The position numbers and the translations under genes were made by a program. Shown one piece after another: positions 15,828-23,760 of a stretch of 30,424 nucleotides of DNA. The notes beneath the pieces are model-generated. The model was not told where the DNA came from, did no database searches, and saw nothing but the letters and a program-made list of their open reading frames with translations. The stretch is taken from the NCBI GenBank assembly GCA_964629875.1, contig CAZVRK010000021.1:1-30424 (forward strand), in the 5' to 3' direction. This DNA is from UBA3495 sp964629875. GTDB taxonomy: Bacteria; Chloroflexota; Dehalococcoidia; Lucifugimonadales; UBA3495. Position 1 is the stretch's first letter; each line of letters begins with the position of its first letter.

Positions 15828-16595
15828 TCAGCTCTGTAAAATTTGATTAGTTTCGTACAGATCGTGGAATATGTGGTCGTTTACTTCGGATACCGGCATG
15901 TCAAAAAGTATTCTTCCTTGACGAATACCGATTATCCTTGAGCAGTAGGTTTGTATTAAATATGGGGAGTGTGAGCTTAGAATCAGTGTTTTGTGATCTA
16001 CTTCAGTGATTCGTGACAAAAGGCCCATGACAGATTCTGCTAAGGCAGGGTCCAAGGATGCAACTGGCTCATCCGCCAGAATTACCTCTGGAGATTGAAT
16101 TAAAACTCTTGCGACTGCTACTCGCTGTTGTTCACCTCCAGAAAGATGGGAAGTGCGTTCGTTTATTTTTTCATCCAGTCCTAGGGAAGATAGGATTGAT
16201 GATGCTTGTTTCCGGTCTTGAGGCCATATTAACGACATCACAGATTTGAAATTGGTCCATGACCCCAATTTGCCTGCTAGGACATTCTGAACGACTGGCA
16301 GGTTGGGGATAAGGCCATATTGTTGACTCACTATTCCTACCAATGTGGCCAGTGTCTTTCGGTGTTTTATATTAGTGAGAGCTTGTCCGGATATAGCAAT
16401 TTGGCCGGAGTCTGGGATTGTCAGTCCGCAGATGGTGTTAAGCAGAGTAGTCTTGCCGCTGCCGCTTGGTCCAACTAATGCAACTATCTCTCCTGGTTTG
16501 ACGGATAAGTTGATATCGATTAGAGCGTCAGTAGTACCGTAGCGTTTGTGAACGGAGTCTAAAGATACTGATGGACGCTCTTTCGATTCAATCAT
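15828..16595 (-). CDS. PhnC-like ABC transporter ATP-binding protein
   Basis: 255-aa ABC ATPase that would power import through the two permeases. Walker A is GPSGSGKTT (42-50), the Q-loop is near IVSQQYGL (88-95), the signature is LSGGEQQ (151-157), Walker B is VILADEP (171-177), and the switch His lies in LILSSHSP. PhnC-type features are IRQGRILFDMP at the C-terminus and the overall length. The ATG at 16593-16595 overlaps the stop of the binding-protein gene by one base, showing tight coupling. It ends in TGA; the frame is open beyond it into the permease, but the protein is full length here and no SECIS-like hairpin follows, so the TGA is taken as a stop. Confidence 0.94.
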   Translation of the reverse strand: MIESKERPSVSLDSVHKRYGTTDALIDINLSVKPGEIVALVGPSGSGKTTLLNTICGLTIPDSGQIAISGQALTNIKHRKTLATLVGIVSQQYGLIPNLPVVQNVLAGKLGSWTNFKSVMSLIWPQDRKQASSILSSLGLDEKINERTSHLSGGEQQRVAVARVLIQSPEVILADEPVASLDPALAESVMGLLSRITEVDHKTLILSSHSPYLIQTYCSRIIGIRQGRILFDMPVSEVNDHIFHDLYETNQILQS

Positions 16596-17488
16596 TACTT
16601 TATGATACCTAGATTTTCGGCGACTTCTTGTATGGCTGTGTAATTGGCGTTATTAGATTCGATAAACTGATCCGTACTGAATAACTCTAAAATCTCAGAG
16701 TGTTCTGCCATGTTCAAATTTAACAAGGCTTTTCTAATATTGTTGGTAAAGCCTTGCCCGTATATCTTGTCTAGTCCAGGCCGAACAGTCCAGTTATAGT
16801 TAAAGTAGTCTGGAGTTATATAGAACTCTTCAACTTTTGAAAGGTCTGCTTTGCCGGTTTCCTTAGCCCTTTTCCATACAGATTCACTGAGAGCTCCAAT
16901 GTCGAATGACCCGCCTTCCACTAATTTCCATGTAAGATCGTGTGACCCAGAAAAATTAGGATCTGATTTGAAGGCTACTGCTGGATCTATTCCAGCTTCC
17001 TCAAGAAAATGTCGAGGCCATAAATGTCCCGATGTTGAGCTTTCGCTACCGAAAGTAATAGTAAGATCTTTTGATGCAGTATTCATGTCTTCTAGAGATG
17101 TTAGTTCAAGATCTGGATTAGCCACAAATATGGAATGGAATTTGGCGTCGTTTACCCTCTGTGCTATAGCGTTGGCTCCAGGGTTTTGCAGGCGTGCCTG
17201 GACTCCCGTAAGACCCCCAAAGAATGCCACCTGTAATTCGTTTTGTGTAAAGGCTGTCACGACTGCTGCATAATTAATGCTAGGTACATATTCCACTTGG
17301 ACTTGGAGTTGATCTGATAAATACTTGGAGAAATCTTCATATCTTCTTGCTAGCCTGGCGGCGTCTTGATCAGGAATGCCGCCTATTTTTAATACAGGTG
17401 TGCTGTTACTAGCGCAGGATATCGAAGAAATCGCAAGAATGATTAAAAACGGTATAACTAGGATAATTCCAAGGTATTTTTTCCCCAC
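16595..17488 (-). CDS. PhnD-like periplasmic/lipoprotein substrate-binding protein, putative selenate-type
   Basis: 297 aa starting at GTG 17488 with GGAGAG before it. A hydrophobic signal segment (6-20) leads to Cys25 in ISSISC, a borderline lipobox. The mature protein is a PhnD-type binding protein. Blocks such as IPDQDAARLARRYEDF, VTAFTQNELQVAFFGGLTG, FGSESSTSGHLWPRHFLE, FSGSHDLTWKLVEGG and ALSESVW follow the subgroup that I recall as 'putative selenate ABC transporter substrate-binding protein', rather than classical phosphonate or phosphite PhnD. The ligand has not been shown by sequence alone; phosphonate, phosphite, selenate or selenite are possible. First gene of the operon, with a promoter at 17521-17549. 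Two probable selenoproteins 8 kb away make a selenium role attractive but unproven. Confidence 0.88.
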   Translation of the reverse strand: MGKKYLGIILVIPFLIILAISSISCASNSTPVLKIGGIPDQDAARLARRYEDFSKYLSDQLQVQVEYVPSINYAAVVTAFTQNELQVAFFGGLTGVQARLQNPGANAIAQRVNDAKFHSIFVANPDLELTSLEDMNTASKDLTITFGSESSTSGHLWPRHFLEEAGIDPAVAFKSDPNFSGSHDLTWKLVEGGSFDIGALSESVWKRAKETGKADLSKVEEFYITPDYFNYNWTVRPGLDKIYGQGFTNNIRKALLNLNMAEHSEILELFSTDQFIESNNANYTAIQEVAENLGIIK

Positions 17489-17518
17489 TTCAGTCTCTCC
17501 CGTGATATTAGATATAAA

Positions 17519-17549
17519 TTATGCTAATGATAGGCATAAATAAAGTCAA
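17519..17549 (-). promoter_or_regulatory. Promoter and possible operator of the PhnDCE-like operon
   Basis: Minus strand: TTGACT (17544-17549), 17-nt spacer and TAGCAT (17521-17526), 33 nt before GTG 17488. An inverted repeat TTATGC (17519-17524) / GCATAA (17534-17539) with a 9-nt spacer overlaps the -10 and could bind a repressor. Confidence 0.5.
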
Positions 17550-17577
17550 TATGTGTAGGCGTGAAGTTAAAGTGTGA

Positions 17578-17606
17578 TAGACACTCTAATATACTAATAA
17601 TATAAT
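17578..17606 (+). promoter_or_regulatory. Promoter of the tRNA-Ser gene
   Basis: TAGACA (17578-17583), 17-nt spacer and a consensus TATAAT (17601-17606), 39 nt before the mature tRNA 5' end. Confidence 0.65.
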
Positions 17607-17645
17607 GGTGTCCCCACGTTCGTTATAGTGGTCTTTGGGATATAT

Positions 17646-17735
17646 GGAGAGGTGCCGGAGTGGACGAACGGGCGCGACTGGAAATCGCGTAGGGGTGCAA
17701 GCCTCTCGCGGGTTCGAATCCCGCCCTCTCCGCCA
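17646..17735 (+). tRNA. tRNA-Ser (anticodon GGA), CCA encoded
   Basis: A complete 90-nt class II tRNA. The acceptor stem GGAGAGG (17646-17652) pairs with CCTCTCC (17725-17731), G is the discriminator at 17732 and CCA is encoded at 17733-17735. The anticodon stem CGCGA (17673-17677) / TCGCG (17685-17689) encloses loop CTGGAAA with anticodon GGA (17680-17682), which reads UCC/UCU serine codons. The long variable arm and a GGTTCGAATCC T-arm are present. The following convergent gene ends at the very next base (17736), so there is no spacer between the CCA and the TAA of the dehydrogenase. Confidence 0.97.
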
Positions 17736-18731
17736 TTACGATATCCCTAATTCAGAGTATACTGATGGATTCACACAAGCTTTAAGTTGTTGTCGGTTTA
17801 ATCCTGCCATCATGTTTTGGACTGCCATGTACATTGTGTTTCTTCTGGTAGAAATAGCAGAACTTCCCATGTGAGGTGTTATGACTATATTTTTTAATGT
17901 TAGGAGAGGGTCTGTAGGTAATATCGGTTCTGGATATGTGACATCAAGCCCTGCTGCATAAATTGTTCTACTGTTTAACGCTTCATAAAGTGCTTCGGGA
18001 TCCACGACGGGACCTCGTGCCGCATTTATTAAAATTGCGGTTTCTTTCATGATTTCTAACTGAGCTTTTCCTACAAGAAAATGAGTATCAGGAGTATAGG
18101 CTACGTGAAGGGATACGAAATCTGACTTCCGGAGAAGTTCTTCAAAACTAACGTACTGGATACCATACTGTGCTTCTAAATCTTGTTTACGGGTCCTTGA
18201 AAAATATATGACTTCCATGTCAAACCCCAGAGCCCTTTTTACCATTTCCAGCCCTGTTTCTCCGAGTCCAACTATACCTAACGTTGTACTATGTACATCA
18301 ACTCCGAGCCAGTGGAGTGGGTGGAAAGCGAGTTCCCATTGCTTTTCACGTACCCATTGGTCTCCCTCCGAAACGCGACGTGCCGCTGACATCAGTAATG
18401 CGAATGCTATATCAGCAGTCGCTTTTGCTAATACTCCTGGGGTATTGCCGACTAAAATGTTCCTTTTGGTTGCTTCTACTATGTCAATGTGGTCTACGCC
18501 GACTCCTAACTGACTGACGACTTTAAGGTTAGGGGAGGAATCTAGGGCTTCTGCATCTATACGATCCATGATAGTGGTCAGGACTCCTTCTTTATCTGCA
18601 AGGAGCTCTCTGAGTTGTTCGGCCGTGGGAGGGTATGCGTCTGGCCATACTTCCATATCGGTGGATTCCGATATAAGGTCCAGTACTTCTGGCAACAATT
18701 GTCGCGTTATTAATACTTTTGGCTTATCCAT
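17736..18731 (-). CDS. D-isomer-specific 2-hydroxyacid dehydrogenase family protein
   Basis: 331 aa, NAD(P)-dependent oxidoreductase of the D-2-hydroxyacid family (glyoxylate/hydroxypyruvate reductase, phosphoglycerate dehydrogenase, phosphonate-associated relatives). The Rossmann motif is GIVGLGETG (152-160). The catalytic triad is complete: Arg239 in NAARGPVVD, Glu268 in TYPEP and His287 in ITPHMGS. The substrate-binding strand is QLGVGVDHIDI (74-84). Only one domain pair is present, so it is not the long phosphoglycerate dehydrogenase with ACT domain. GGGAGG lies 9 nt before ATG 18731. The gene is divergent from the ornithine-cyclodeaminase-like gene, and its stop codon touches the tRNA. 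The precise substrate is not determinable. Confidence 0.92.
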   Translation of the reverse strand: MDKPKVLITRQLLPEVLDLISESTDMEVWPDAYPPTAEQLRELLADKEGVLTTIMDRIDAEALDSSPNLKVVSQLGVGVDHIDIVEATKRNILVGNTPGVLAKATADIAFALLMSAARRVSEGDQWVREKQWELAFHPLHWLGVDVHSTTLGIVGLGETGLEMVKRALGFDMEVIYFSRTRKQDLEAQYGIQYVSFEELLRKSDFVSLHVAYTPDTHFLVGKAQLEIMKETAILINAARGPVVDPEALYEALNSRTIYAAGLDVTYPEPILPTDPLLTLKNIVITPHMGSSAISTRRNTMYMAVQNMMAGLNRQQLKACVNPSVYSELGIS

Positions 18732-18851
18732 AATGTGTCGCCTCCCGCAAAATGAATTTTAATCCATTGTAACCACTAATGCTGACGATTTTCCAGTTGT
18801 GTGTTGGATGCTATACTTGATCGGAATTTTGCTCGATATTTGGAGGATTGA

Positions 18852-19811
18852 ATGGCCCTGTTTTTGACTGAGCGCGAAGTGGCGCAGTTGTTACCGATGG
18901 ATGAGTGCATTTCTGTTCTAGAAGAATCTTTTAAACATGCTGGGTCTGGTTCCGTAGAAATCAAACCACGGTCCAGAATGCGTATGCCAAAGGGGTTTTT
19001 CCATTTTATGGCTGCTGCTGATGAAGCTCATGAAGTGTTTGGATATAAAGCGTATCCGTCTTATGCTGGACCTGACAATAGTAAACCCATTGTAATGTTA
19101 TATGACTATGAGTCTGGAAAGCTCTTGGCTTGTATGGAATCTGGTCGCTTGGGTCAGATTAGGACTGGCGCTGCATCCGGATTAGCGAGTAAATACATGG
19201 CTAAGAAAAACGCTAGTACGGTTGCAATATTTGGCTCGGGTTTTCAGGCACGTACGCAACTTGAGGCGATTTGCTGTGCCTGCGATATTAAAAATGCAAA
19301 AGTTTATAGTAGACGTGAAGAACGACGCAATGACTTCGCTACGCAGATGAGCGAGAGATTAGAATTAACTGTAGAAGCCGTCGACAATCCTCAGGAATGT
19401 GTGTCTAATGCTGATATCGTTGTAACAATAACGTCCGCTCGAGATCCTGTGTTTGAAGGCAAAGATCTCGCTTCTGGGTGTCACGTGAATGCTGCAGGTG
19501 GTAATCACTGGCTCAGACGTGAAATAGATGAAGATACCATGAAACGCTCGGATATAATTGTTGTGGACAGTCTGGAACAAGCCAAGCTGGAGTGTGGCGA
19601 TTTATTATGGTTGGAAGCTAGAGGTAGTTTCAGGTGGAATATGGTTACTGAGTTACAGGATGTAGTTAGCGGGAGGATCAAGGGGCGCCCGTCTGACGAT
19701 TCCATAACATTATTTGAGTCCCTGGGGATAGGATTGGAAGATATAGCTGCTGCACAATTAGTATACAAGAAAGCTACTGAGCAGGGAATCGGTGTAGAAT
19801 TGCCATTTTAA
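18852..19811 (+). CDS. Ornithine cyclodeaminase / mu-crystallin family protein
   Basis: 319 aa, NAD(P)-binding enzyme of the OCD/mu-crystallin family, which includes ornithine cyclodeaminase, alanine dehydrogenase (archaeal type) and ketimine reductases. Marks are MDECISVLEESFKHAGSGSV, RMRMPKGFFHFMAAADE (about residues 38-54), a dinucleotide motif GSGFQARTQLEAI (near 128) and VNAAGGNHWLRREIDEDT (about 213-230). TGGAGG just upstream and ATG 18852 agree. It ends before a 40-bp palindromic terminator shared with a small convergent gene. The neighbouring divergent 2-hydroxyacid dehydrogenase suggests 2-oxo or imino acid metabolism; true cyclodeaminase activity is only one option. Confidence 0.9.
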   Translation: MALFLTEREVAQLLPMDECISVLEESFKHAGSGSVEIKPRSRMRMPKGFFHFMAAADEAHEVFGYKAYPSYAGPDNSKPIVMLYDYESGKLLACMESGRLGQIRTGAASGLASKYMAKKNASTVAIFGSGFQARTQLEAICCACDIKNAKVYSRREERRNDFATQMSERLELTVEAVDNPQECVSNADIVVTITSARDPVFEGKDLASGCHVNAAGGNHWLRREIDEDTMKRSDIIVVDSLEQAKLECGDLLWLEARGSFRWNMVTELQDVVSGRIKGRPSDDSITLFESLGIGLEDIAAAQLVYKKATEQGIGVELPF

Positions 19812-19829
19812 TATAACGTATTCTGTATA

Positions 19830-19869
19830 AAAGAAAGAAGCCCCTGGATATCCAGGGGCTTCTTTCTTT
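19830..19869. terminator. 40-bp perfect palindrome, bidirectional terminator
   Basis: The stem AAAGAAAGAAGCCCCTGGA (19830-19848) is mirrored exactly at 19851-19869 around a TA centre. In both directions a GC-rich core is followed by a T-rich end, so it can stop transcripts from the plus-strand OCD gene and the minus-strand small gene. Confidence 0.92.
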
Positions 19870-19873
19870 GTTT

Positions 19874-20044
19874 CTATATGCTAACCCTTTCCCATTTTCG
19901 TATCGCTTCACTCTCAGCGATCGCTCTGGTTATCCGCTCTTGTTCAGTCATCGGCGGACCAGATAACAGGTCATATATGAGGGCAATCTGGTGCCCGAGT
20001 TTTGGTAGGATTCCTAAATCGGTTTCTTCTCCTGAGGTATTCAC
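19874..20044 (-). CDS. Small 56-aa protein of unknown function
   Basis: The minus strand reads GTG (20044) to TAG (19874-19876) as 56 residues with a globular, charged composition: an N-terminal SGEETDLG, then LGHQIALIYDLLSGPP and a Glu/Arg-rich helix TEQERITRAIAESEAIRKWER. It ends 4 nt from the shared palindromic terminator and has its own consensus promoter at 20146-20175, so the transcription unit is well defined. A perfect AAGGAGG (20061-20067) lies upstream, but 16 nt from the GTG, which is long; an in-frame TAA precedes it, so no longer start is possible. I do not recognise the family. A plus-strand reading frame of 63 codons here is considered the shadow, because all signals point to the minus strand. 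Confidence 0.55.
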   Translation of the reverse strand: MNTSGEETDLGILPKLGHQIALIYDLLSGPPMTEQERITRAIAESEAIRKWERVSI

Positions 20045-20145
20045 AGTAGGTTTCTTCGAACCTCCTTAATATTTGCCGCAATTGGCACCGGTCCTGCAAG
20101 CATCCTAAAATATAATACTTACTAGCCGGTATCATTGCTAAATAT

Positions 20146-20175
20146 AATATACCAGTGCCGCCTGTATTATGTCAA
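20146..20175 (-). promoter_or_regulatory. Consensus-like promoter for the small minus-strand gene
   Basis: TTGACA (20170-20175), 18-nt spacer and TATATT (20146-20151) on the minus strand. It leaves a leader of about 95 nt containing small inverted repeats: ACCGG/CCGGT at 20126-20130 and 20087-20091, and TGCC/GGCA at 20074-20077 and 20084-20087, the latter just before the AAGGAGG. Confidence 0.65.
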
Positions 20176-20295
20176 GGCATATTAATACTGCATAAGTATT
20201 AATTTACAGAATGTTAACATAGTGAAATGGTATTTCTGTTTTATATAAATATGTAGATGATCAATTGGAAGGGTTAATATAGTCCCGTGGGAAAG

Positions 20296-21684
20296 TTATA
20301 GGCCTAGTTTGCCTGGGTTCATTATGTTATTTGGGTCAAGGCCTACCTTAAGAGTTTTTAGGGAGTTGTAAGTGCTTGCCATATCCTCTTGTACTAAGTG
20401 GGTCAACTTTGTTCCTGGCCCATGACAATATTCCATTATGCCACCCATATCCTGCGCTAGGCGAAGTATTCTGTCCACTATAACTGCTAGTCCTTCTTTA
20501 GTGGCTGAAGGATGGGATTCCTTTGGTTCTAGCATGAGAGAGAACATTTCAGGTCTGCTCCAAATGGCATATTCGACAACTGTAAAATCACTAGAAGACA
20601 ATATGGTTTCACATTTTTGTTTATATTCAAGCACCTTGGATATCGGTAGACATATGTGAAGATAGTCAAATAGTCTATTTGAAGATCGATTCCACCTAAC
20701 GGCTCTTGTTTGGGCAAGAGCTTGCTTCTTGTAATTTAGTCCGGAGTCATGTCTCTGATTCCAATACTCTTCCGTTTTTGCTGTCCCAATATCGAGTCCG
20801 CCAAAATCTTGCAATATGGAGTCAGTTCGGGTTTTCTGGGCATCTACTCCTTCTGTGTATCCCTCATGTAGAAGGTATAGGAGGGTTGTATTATTTTCTT
20901 GAGTTAAGTCCATTAAAGTCGGACGGATGCCTAATCTATGTAGTTCTGAGCATGCCATGAATCCATCTTCAAAGGAATTGAATTTCCAGGTAGAAAATAT
21001 TTGTGATTCTGGTATAGGGAATATTCGTATAGTAGCCTTGGTTATTATCCCGAACACGCCTTCAGTGCCAATAAATAACTGATTGAAATTCGGGCCTGAA
21101 GAGTATTTTGGCACCGACTTTGTGGTGATTAATTCTCCTGACGGTAGGACTCCCTCAATAGATATTACTTGTTCACCCATGGATCCATAAGATCCCGCTT
21201 TATACCCAACGCCATTTGTAGATATTGCTCCACCTATTGTTGCAATCGGCTGGCTATACGGGTCGTGTCCTGTACTAAATCTATGCTGCGCTAATTGCAT
21301 GTCTAGATCCCCGATAATTACCCCAGACTCGACTGTGACTGTACGATCTTCCGTCGAGATTTCGAGAATAGAGTTTAGATCTTTGGTATCTAATATGATT
21401 CCAGATTCTAGTGGCATGACAGCGCCCATGACACCTGTGCCGCTGCCGTACGGAATAACCGGAGTGTTGTTCACATTAGCCACGCCGACGATTTTTATGA
21501 TGTGATCAACGGTGTGGGGTATTACAACAACATCGGCTAGTTGATCAAAATGGTGAGTTATTCCGAAGCTACGAAATGGTGTTAGGGCATCTATAGAATA
21601 TCTGTCTAGATCTGCATCTCTCGTTAATACTCTATCTTGGCCTACGATAGTTATTAGAGAATCTATCAGAGTTTTATTTTTCAT
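20296..21684 (-). CDS. FAD-binding oxidase, GlcD/D-lactate dehydrogenase-like
   Basis: 462 aa, cytoplasmic or membrane-associated flavoenzyme of the VAO/PCMH superfamily. The FAD-binding_4 domain (about 45-225) contains VIPYGSGTGVMGAVMP (77-92) and VTVESGVIIGDLD, then IGGAISTNGVGYKAGSYGSM, where the pyrophosphate and flavin ring are held. A FAD-oxidase C domain follows, ending with the family signature DPNNIMNPGKLGL. These enzymes oxidise D-2-hydroxyacids such as glycolate or D-lactate and pass electrons on. The GlcE and GlcF partners are not adjacent, so a stand-alone form is likely. The ATG at 21684 has only a weak upstream purine stretch. The substrate is unknown, although the neighbouring 2-hydroxyacid dehydrogenase hints at hydroxyacid metabolism. 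Confidence 0.9.
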   Translation of the reverse strand: MKNKTLIDSLITIVGQDRVLTRDADLDRYSIDALTPFRSFGITHHFDQLADVVVIPHTVDHIIKIVGVANVNNTPVIPYGSGTGVMGAVMPLESGIILDTKDLNSILEISTEDRTVTVESGVIIGDLDMQLAQHRFSTGHDPYSQPIATIGGAISTNGVGYKAGSYGSMGEQVISIEGVLPSGELITTKSVPKYSSGPNFNQLFIGTEGVFGIITKATIRIFPIPESQIFSTWKFNSFEDGFMACSELHRLGIRPTLMDLTQENNTTLLYLLHEGYTEGVDAQKTRTDSILQDFGGLDIGTAKTEEYWNQRHDSGLNYKKQALAQTRAVRWNRSSNRLFDYLHICLPISKVLEYKQKCETILSSSDFTVVEYAIWSRPEMFSLMLEPKESHPSATKEGLAVIVDRILRLAQDMGGIMEYCHGPGTKLTHLVQEDMASTYNSLKTLKVGLDPNNIMNPGKLGL

Positions 21685-21795
21685 AATTCTGTAATGTTAA
21701 TACTTGTTATAACTTAGGGTGATATGAGAACGAATTTCAGAAGGATCACCTTGCAGGGTTTGGGTCCTTTGTCTGTAGTTATGTGTGCTACAGGA

Positions 21796-23175
21796 TTATT
21801 CTCGGTTGGCCGTATAACTCCATTGGGCACCCTCTGGAGTATCTTCTATTTGCACTCCATTCTCAATTAGCATATCCCGTATTTTGTCGGACAAGTCATA
21901 TTGTTTGTTGATTCGTAGTTCATTTCTGATATCAAGCAGCATCTGTATAAATGGGCCTACCTCTCCGTAATCCGAATCACTTGCTCCTTTGGGCGTGAAG
22001 GTCAATCCGAGGATACCGCCTAGATTCCTTAACGCGTCTTGGGCTTGCGAAACATCTAATCCGTTGGGTTGTGACCGGTTGATTTCACGAGCAAGATCAA
22101 ACAATGATGCTAGAGCCTGAGGAGTATTCATGTCATCGTCCATAGCCTGTTTGAATCTAGATTCGTACTCCCCGTAATCGAGTGCAGGGCCATCTACTTG
22201 TGGCAGCGTCAGTGCGTAATGAAGTCTATCGATACTTCTTTCGATTGCTAGTGCACCTTCGTCGCTGTAAGTTAATGGACTCCTATAGTGAGAACTTAAA
22301 AAATACATCCGAAGTGTGTCGGCACTGTAATGATTGAGAGCGTCCTCTACTGATACGAGGTTTCCTATGGATTTGCTCATTTTGTCTTGTCCGAATTGCA
22401 GTAAACCATTGTGGACCCAATATCTGGAGAAAGGTTTGACGCCAGTGTAGGCTTCACTTTGGGCTATTTCATTCTCATGATGAGGGAATATCAGATCCTG
22501 CCCTCCTCCATGAATATCTATTGAAGCTCCAAGATTATCAATAGACATGGTAGTACATTCAATGTGCCATCCTGGCCTACCGGGCCCCCATGGACTTTCC
22601 CAAGAGGGTTCTCCTGGTTTTGCGCCTTTCCACAGTGCAAAGTCCATGGGATTTTCTTTATTTTCCTCGATCTGGATTCGAGCTCCCGCTATCATGCCAT
22701 CTAGCGTACGATGACTGAGTTTACCGTAGTCCCCGCTTTGTGTGACCCTGAAATACACATCGCCTTCAACAGGGTAAGCGAACCCTTTGCTAATTAGCCC
22801 GTCAATAGTCTCAATAATACGTGGTATTTCTTGAGTCGCACGAGGGTATTCATCGGCTCTTAGTACATTTAGGGCATCCATGGTTGTAAAAAAGTCACTG
22901 ATATACCTGGTGACCAATTCATCTTCTGTAATACCTTCATCATGAGACTTTTGTATTATTTTATCGTCTACATCAGTGAAATTTTGAATGTGTTTTACTT
23001 TGTACCCGCAATAGCACAAATATCTTTTAAGTACATCAAATATGACATAACTCAGGGCGTGCCCAACGTGCGTAGATGAATATGGTGTCACTCCGCAGAC
23101 ATACATGTTAACGTCCAGGCCATTGGCCGGCACGAATTCTTCTTCTTTGCTTGTCAGTGTGTTATAAAGCTTCAT
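21796..23175 (-). CDS. cysS: Cysteine--tRNA ligase
   Basis: 459 aa, class I aminoacyl-tRNA synthetase that charges tRNA-Cys. The HIGH motif is HVGHA (36-40), KMSKS occurs at 265-269, and the active-site zinc ligands are Cys27, Cys207, His232 and Glu236. The N-terminus MKLYNTLTSKEEEFVP and the WHIECTTMS and GGGQDLIFPHHENEIAQSEA blocks are diagnostic. A DALR-like anticodon domain follows from about 340. The C-terminal extension is short, and the total length is normal. It is the last gene of a PIN-TRAM, ispD, ispF, cysS run, an order seen in many Gram-positive and Chloroflexota genomes. It starts 85 nt after ispF. Confidence 0.98.
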   Translation of the reverse strand: MKLYNTLTSKEEEFVPANGLDVNMYVCGVTPYSSTHVGHALSYVIFDVLKRYLCYCGYKVKHIQNFTDVDDKIIQKSHDEGITEDELVTRYISDFFTTMDALNVLRADEYPRATQEIPRIIETIDGLISKGFAYPVEGDVYFRVTQSGDYGKLSHRTLDGMIAGARIQIEENKENPMDFALWKGAKPGEPSWESPWGPGRPGWHIECTTMSIDNLGASIDIHGGGQDLIFPHHENEIAQSEAYTGVKPFSRYWVHNGLLQFGQDKMSKSIGNLVSVEDALNHYSADTLRMYFLSSHYRSPLTYSDEGALAIERSIDRLHYALTLPQVDGPALDYGEYESRFKQAMDDDMNTPQALASLFDLAREINRSQPNGLDVSQAQDALRNLGGILGLTFTPKGASDSDYGEVGPFIQMLLDIRNELRINKQYDLSDKIRDMLIENGVQIEDTPEGAQWSYTANRE

Positions 23176-23259
23176 ATGGAGTAATTTATGCTTGATTTAC
23201 GAATGCTTAGTTTAGTAATTCCCAAATTTCTATAATGATAGAGTGGTGAACCCGAAATT

Positions 23260-23742
23260 CTATCTCGATATCGACACTATGCAACAGCATGCAATCCCTT
23301 CTTCTCTACCAATAAATCCCATGTAATCCGTTGTCGTCGCTTTTATGCTGACTCTATCCGACGATACTGATAACGTTCCCGATATGTGTTCGCGCATTTC
23401 TGCTATAAAAGCGCCAAGCTTTGGTTTTTGCGCGAGTATTGTAGCATCAACATTTGAGATCCGCCAATCTGAATTAGCAAGTAAAATGGCCGTTTTCTCA
23501 AGCAGTATCAAACTTGATATATTTTTATATGCGTCATCTGTCGATGGAAAATGAGTGCCTTTATCACCTAAATTACTTGCTCCTAGTATAGCGTCTATGA
23601 TGGAGTGTACTAGAACATCGCCGTCACTGTGTCCTTGAAGCCCTGTATCGTTGGGGATCGTTACGCCCCCTATAATAAGCTCTCGGCCGTTGGCGAGGGG
23701 ATGAGCGTCAAACCCTATTCCTACCCTAAAAATATCTTGCAA
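23260..23742 (-). CDS. ispF: 2-C-methyl-D-erythritol 2,4-cyclodiphosphate synthase
   Basis: 160 aa, trimeric zinc enzyme of the non-mevalonate isoprenoid pathway that cyclises CDP-ME2P. The metal ligands are Asp12 and His14 in GIGFDAHPL and His46 in DVLVHSIIDA. GLQGHSDGDV, the DKGTHFPSTD segment and the C-terminal ATTTDYMGFIGREEGIA are family signatures. The start is TTG 23742, 18 nt after the ispD stop; no ATG is available. It is in the same reading frame as ispD, separated by one TAG, which recalls the fused IspDF enzymes of other bacteria. Sequence support is decisive. Confidence 0.97.
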   Translation of the reverse strand: MQDIFRVGIGFDAHPLANGRELIIGGVTIPNDTGLQGHSDGDVLVHSIIDAILGASNLGDKGTHFPSTDDAYKNISSLILLEKTAILLANSDWRISNVDATILAQKPKLGAFIAEMREHISGTLSVSSDRVSIKATTTDYMGFIGREEGIACCCIVSISR

Positions 23743-23760
23743 AATGTTTGTCCATTCGAT

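Noticed and set aside
15828..15830. TGA at the end of the PhnC-like gene as another Sec codon
   Set aside because: The ATPase is full length at this codon and no SECIS-like hairpin lies in the following 40 nt.
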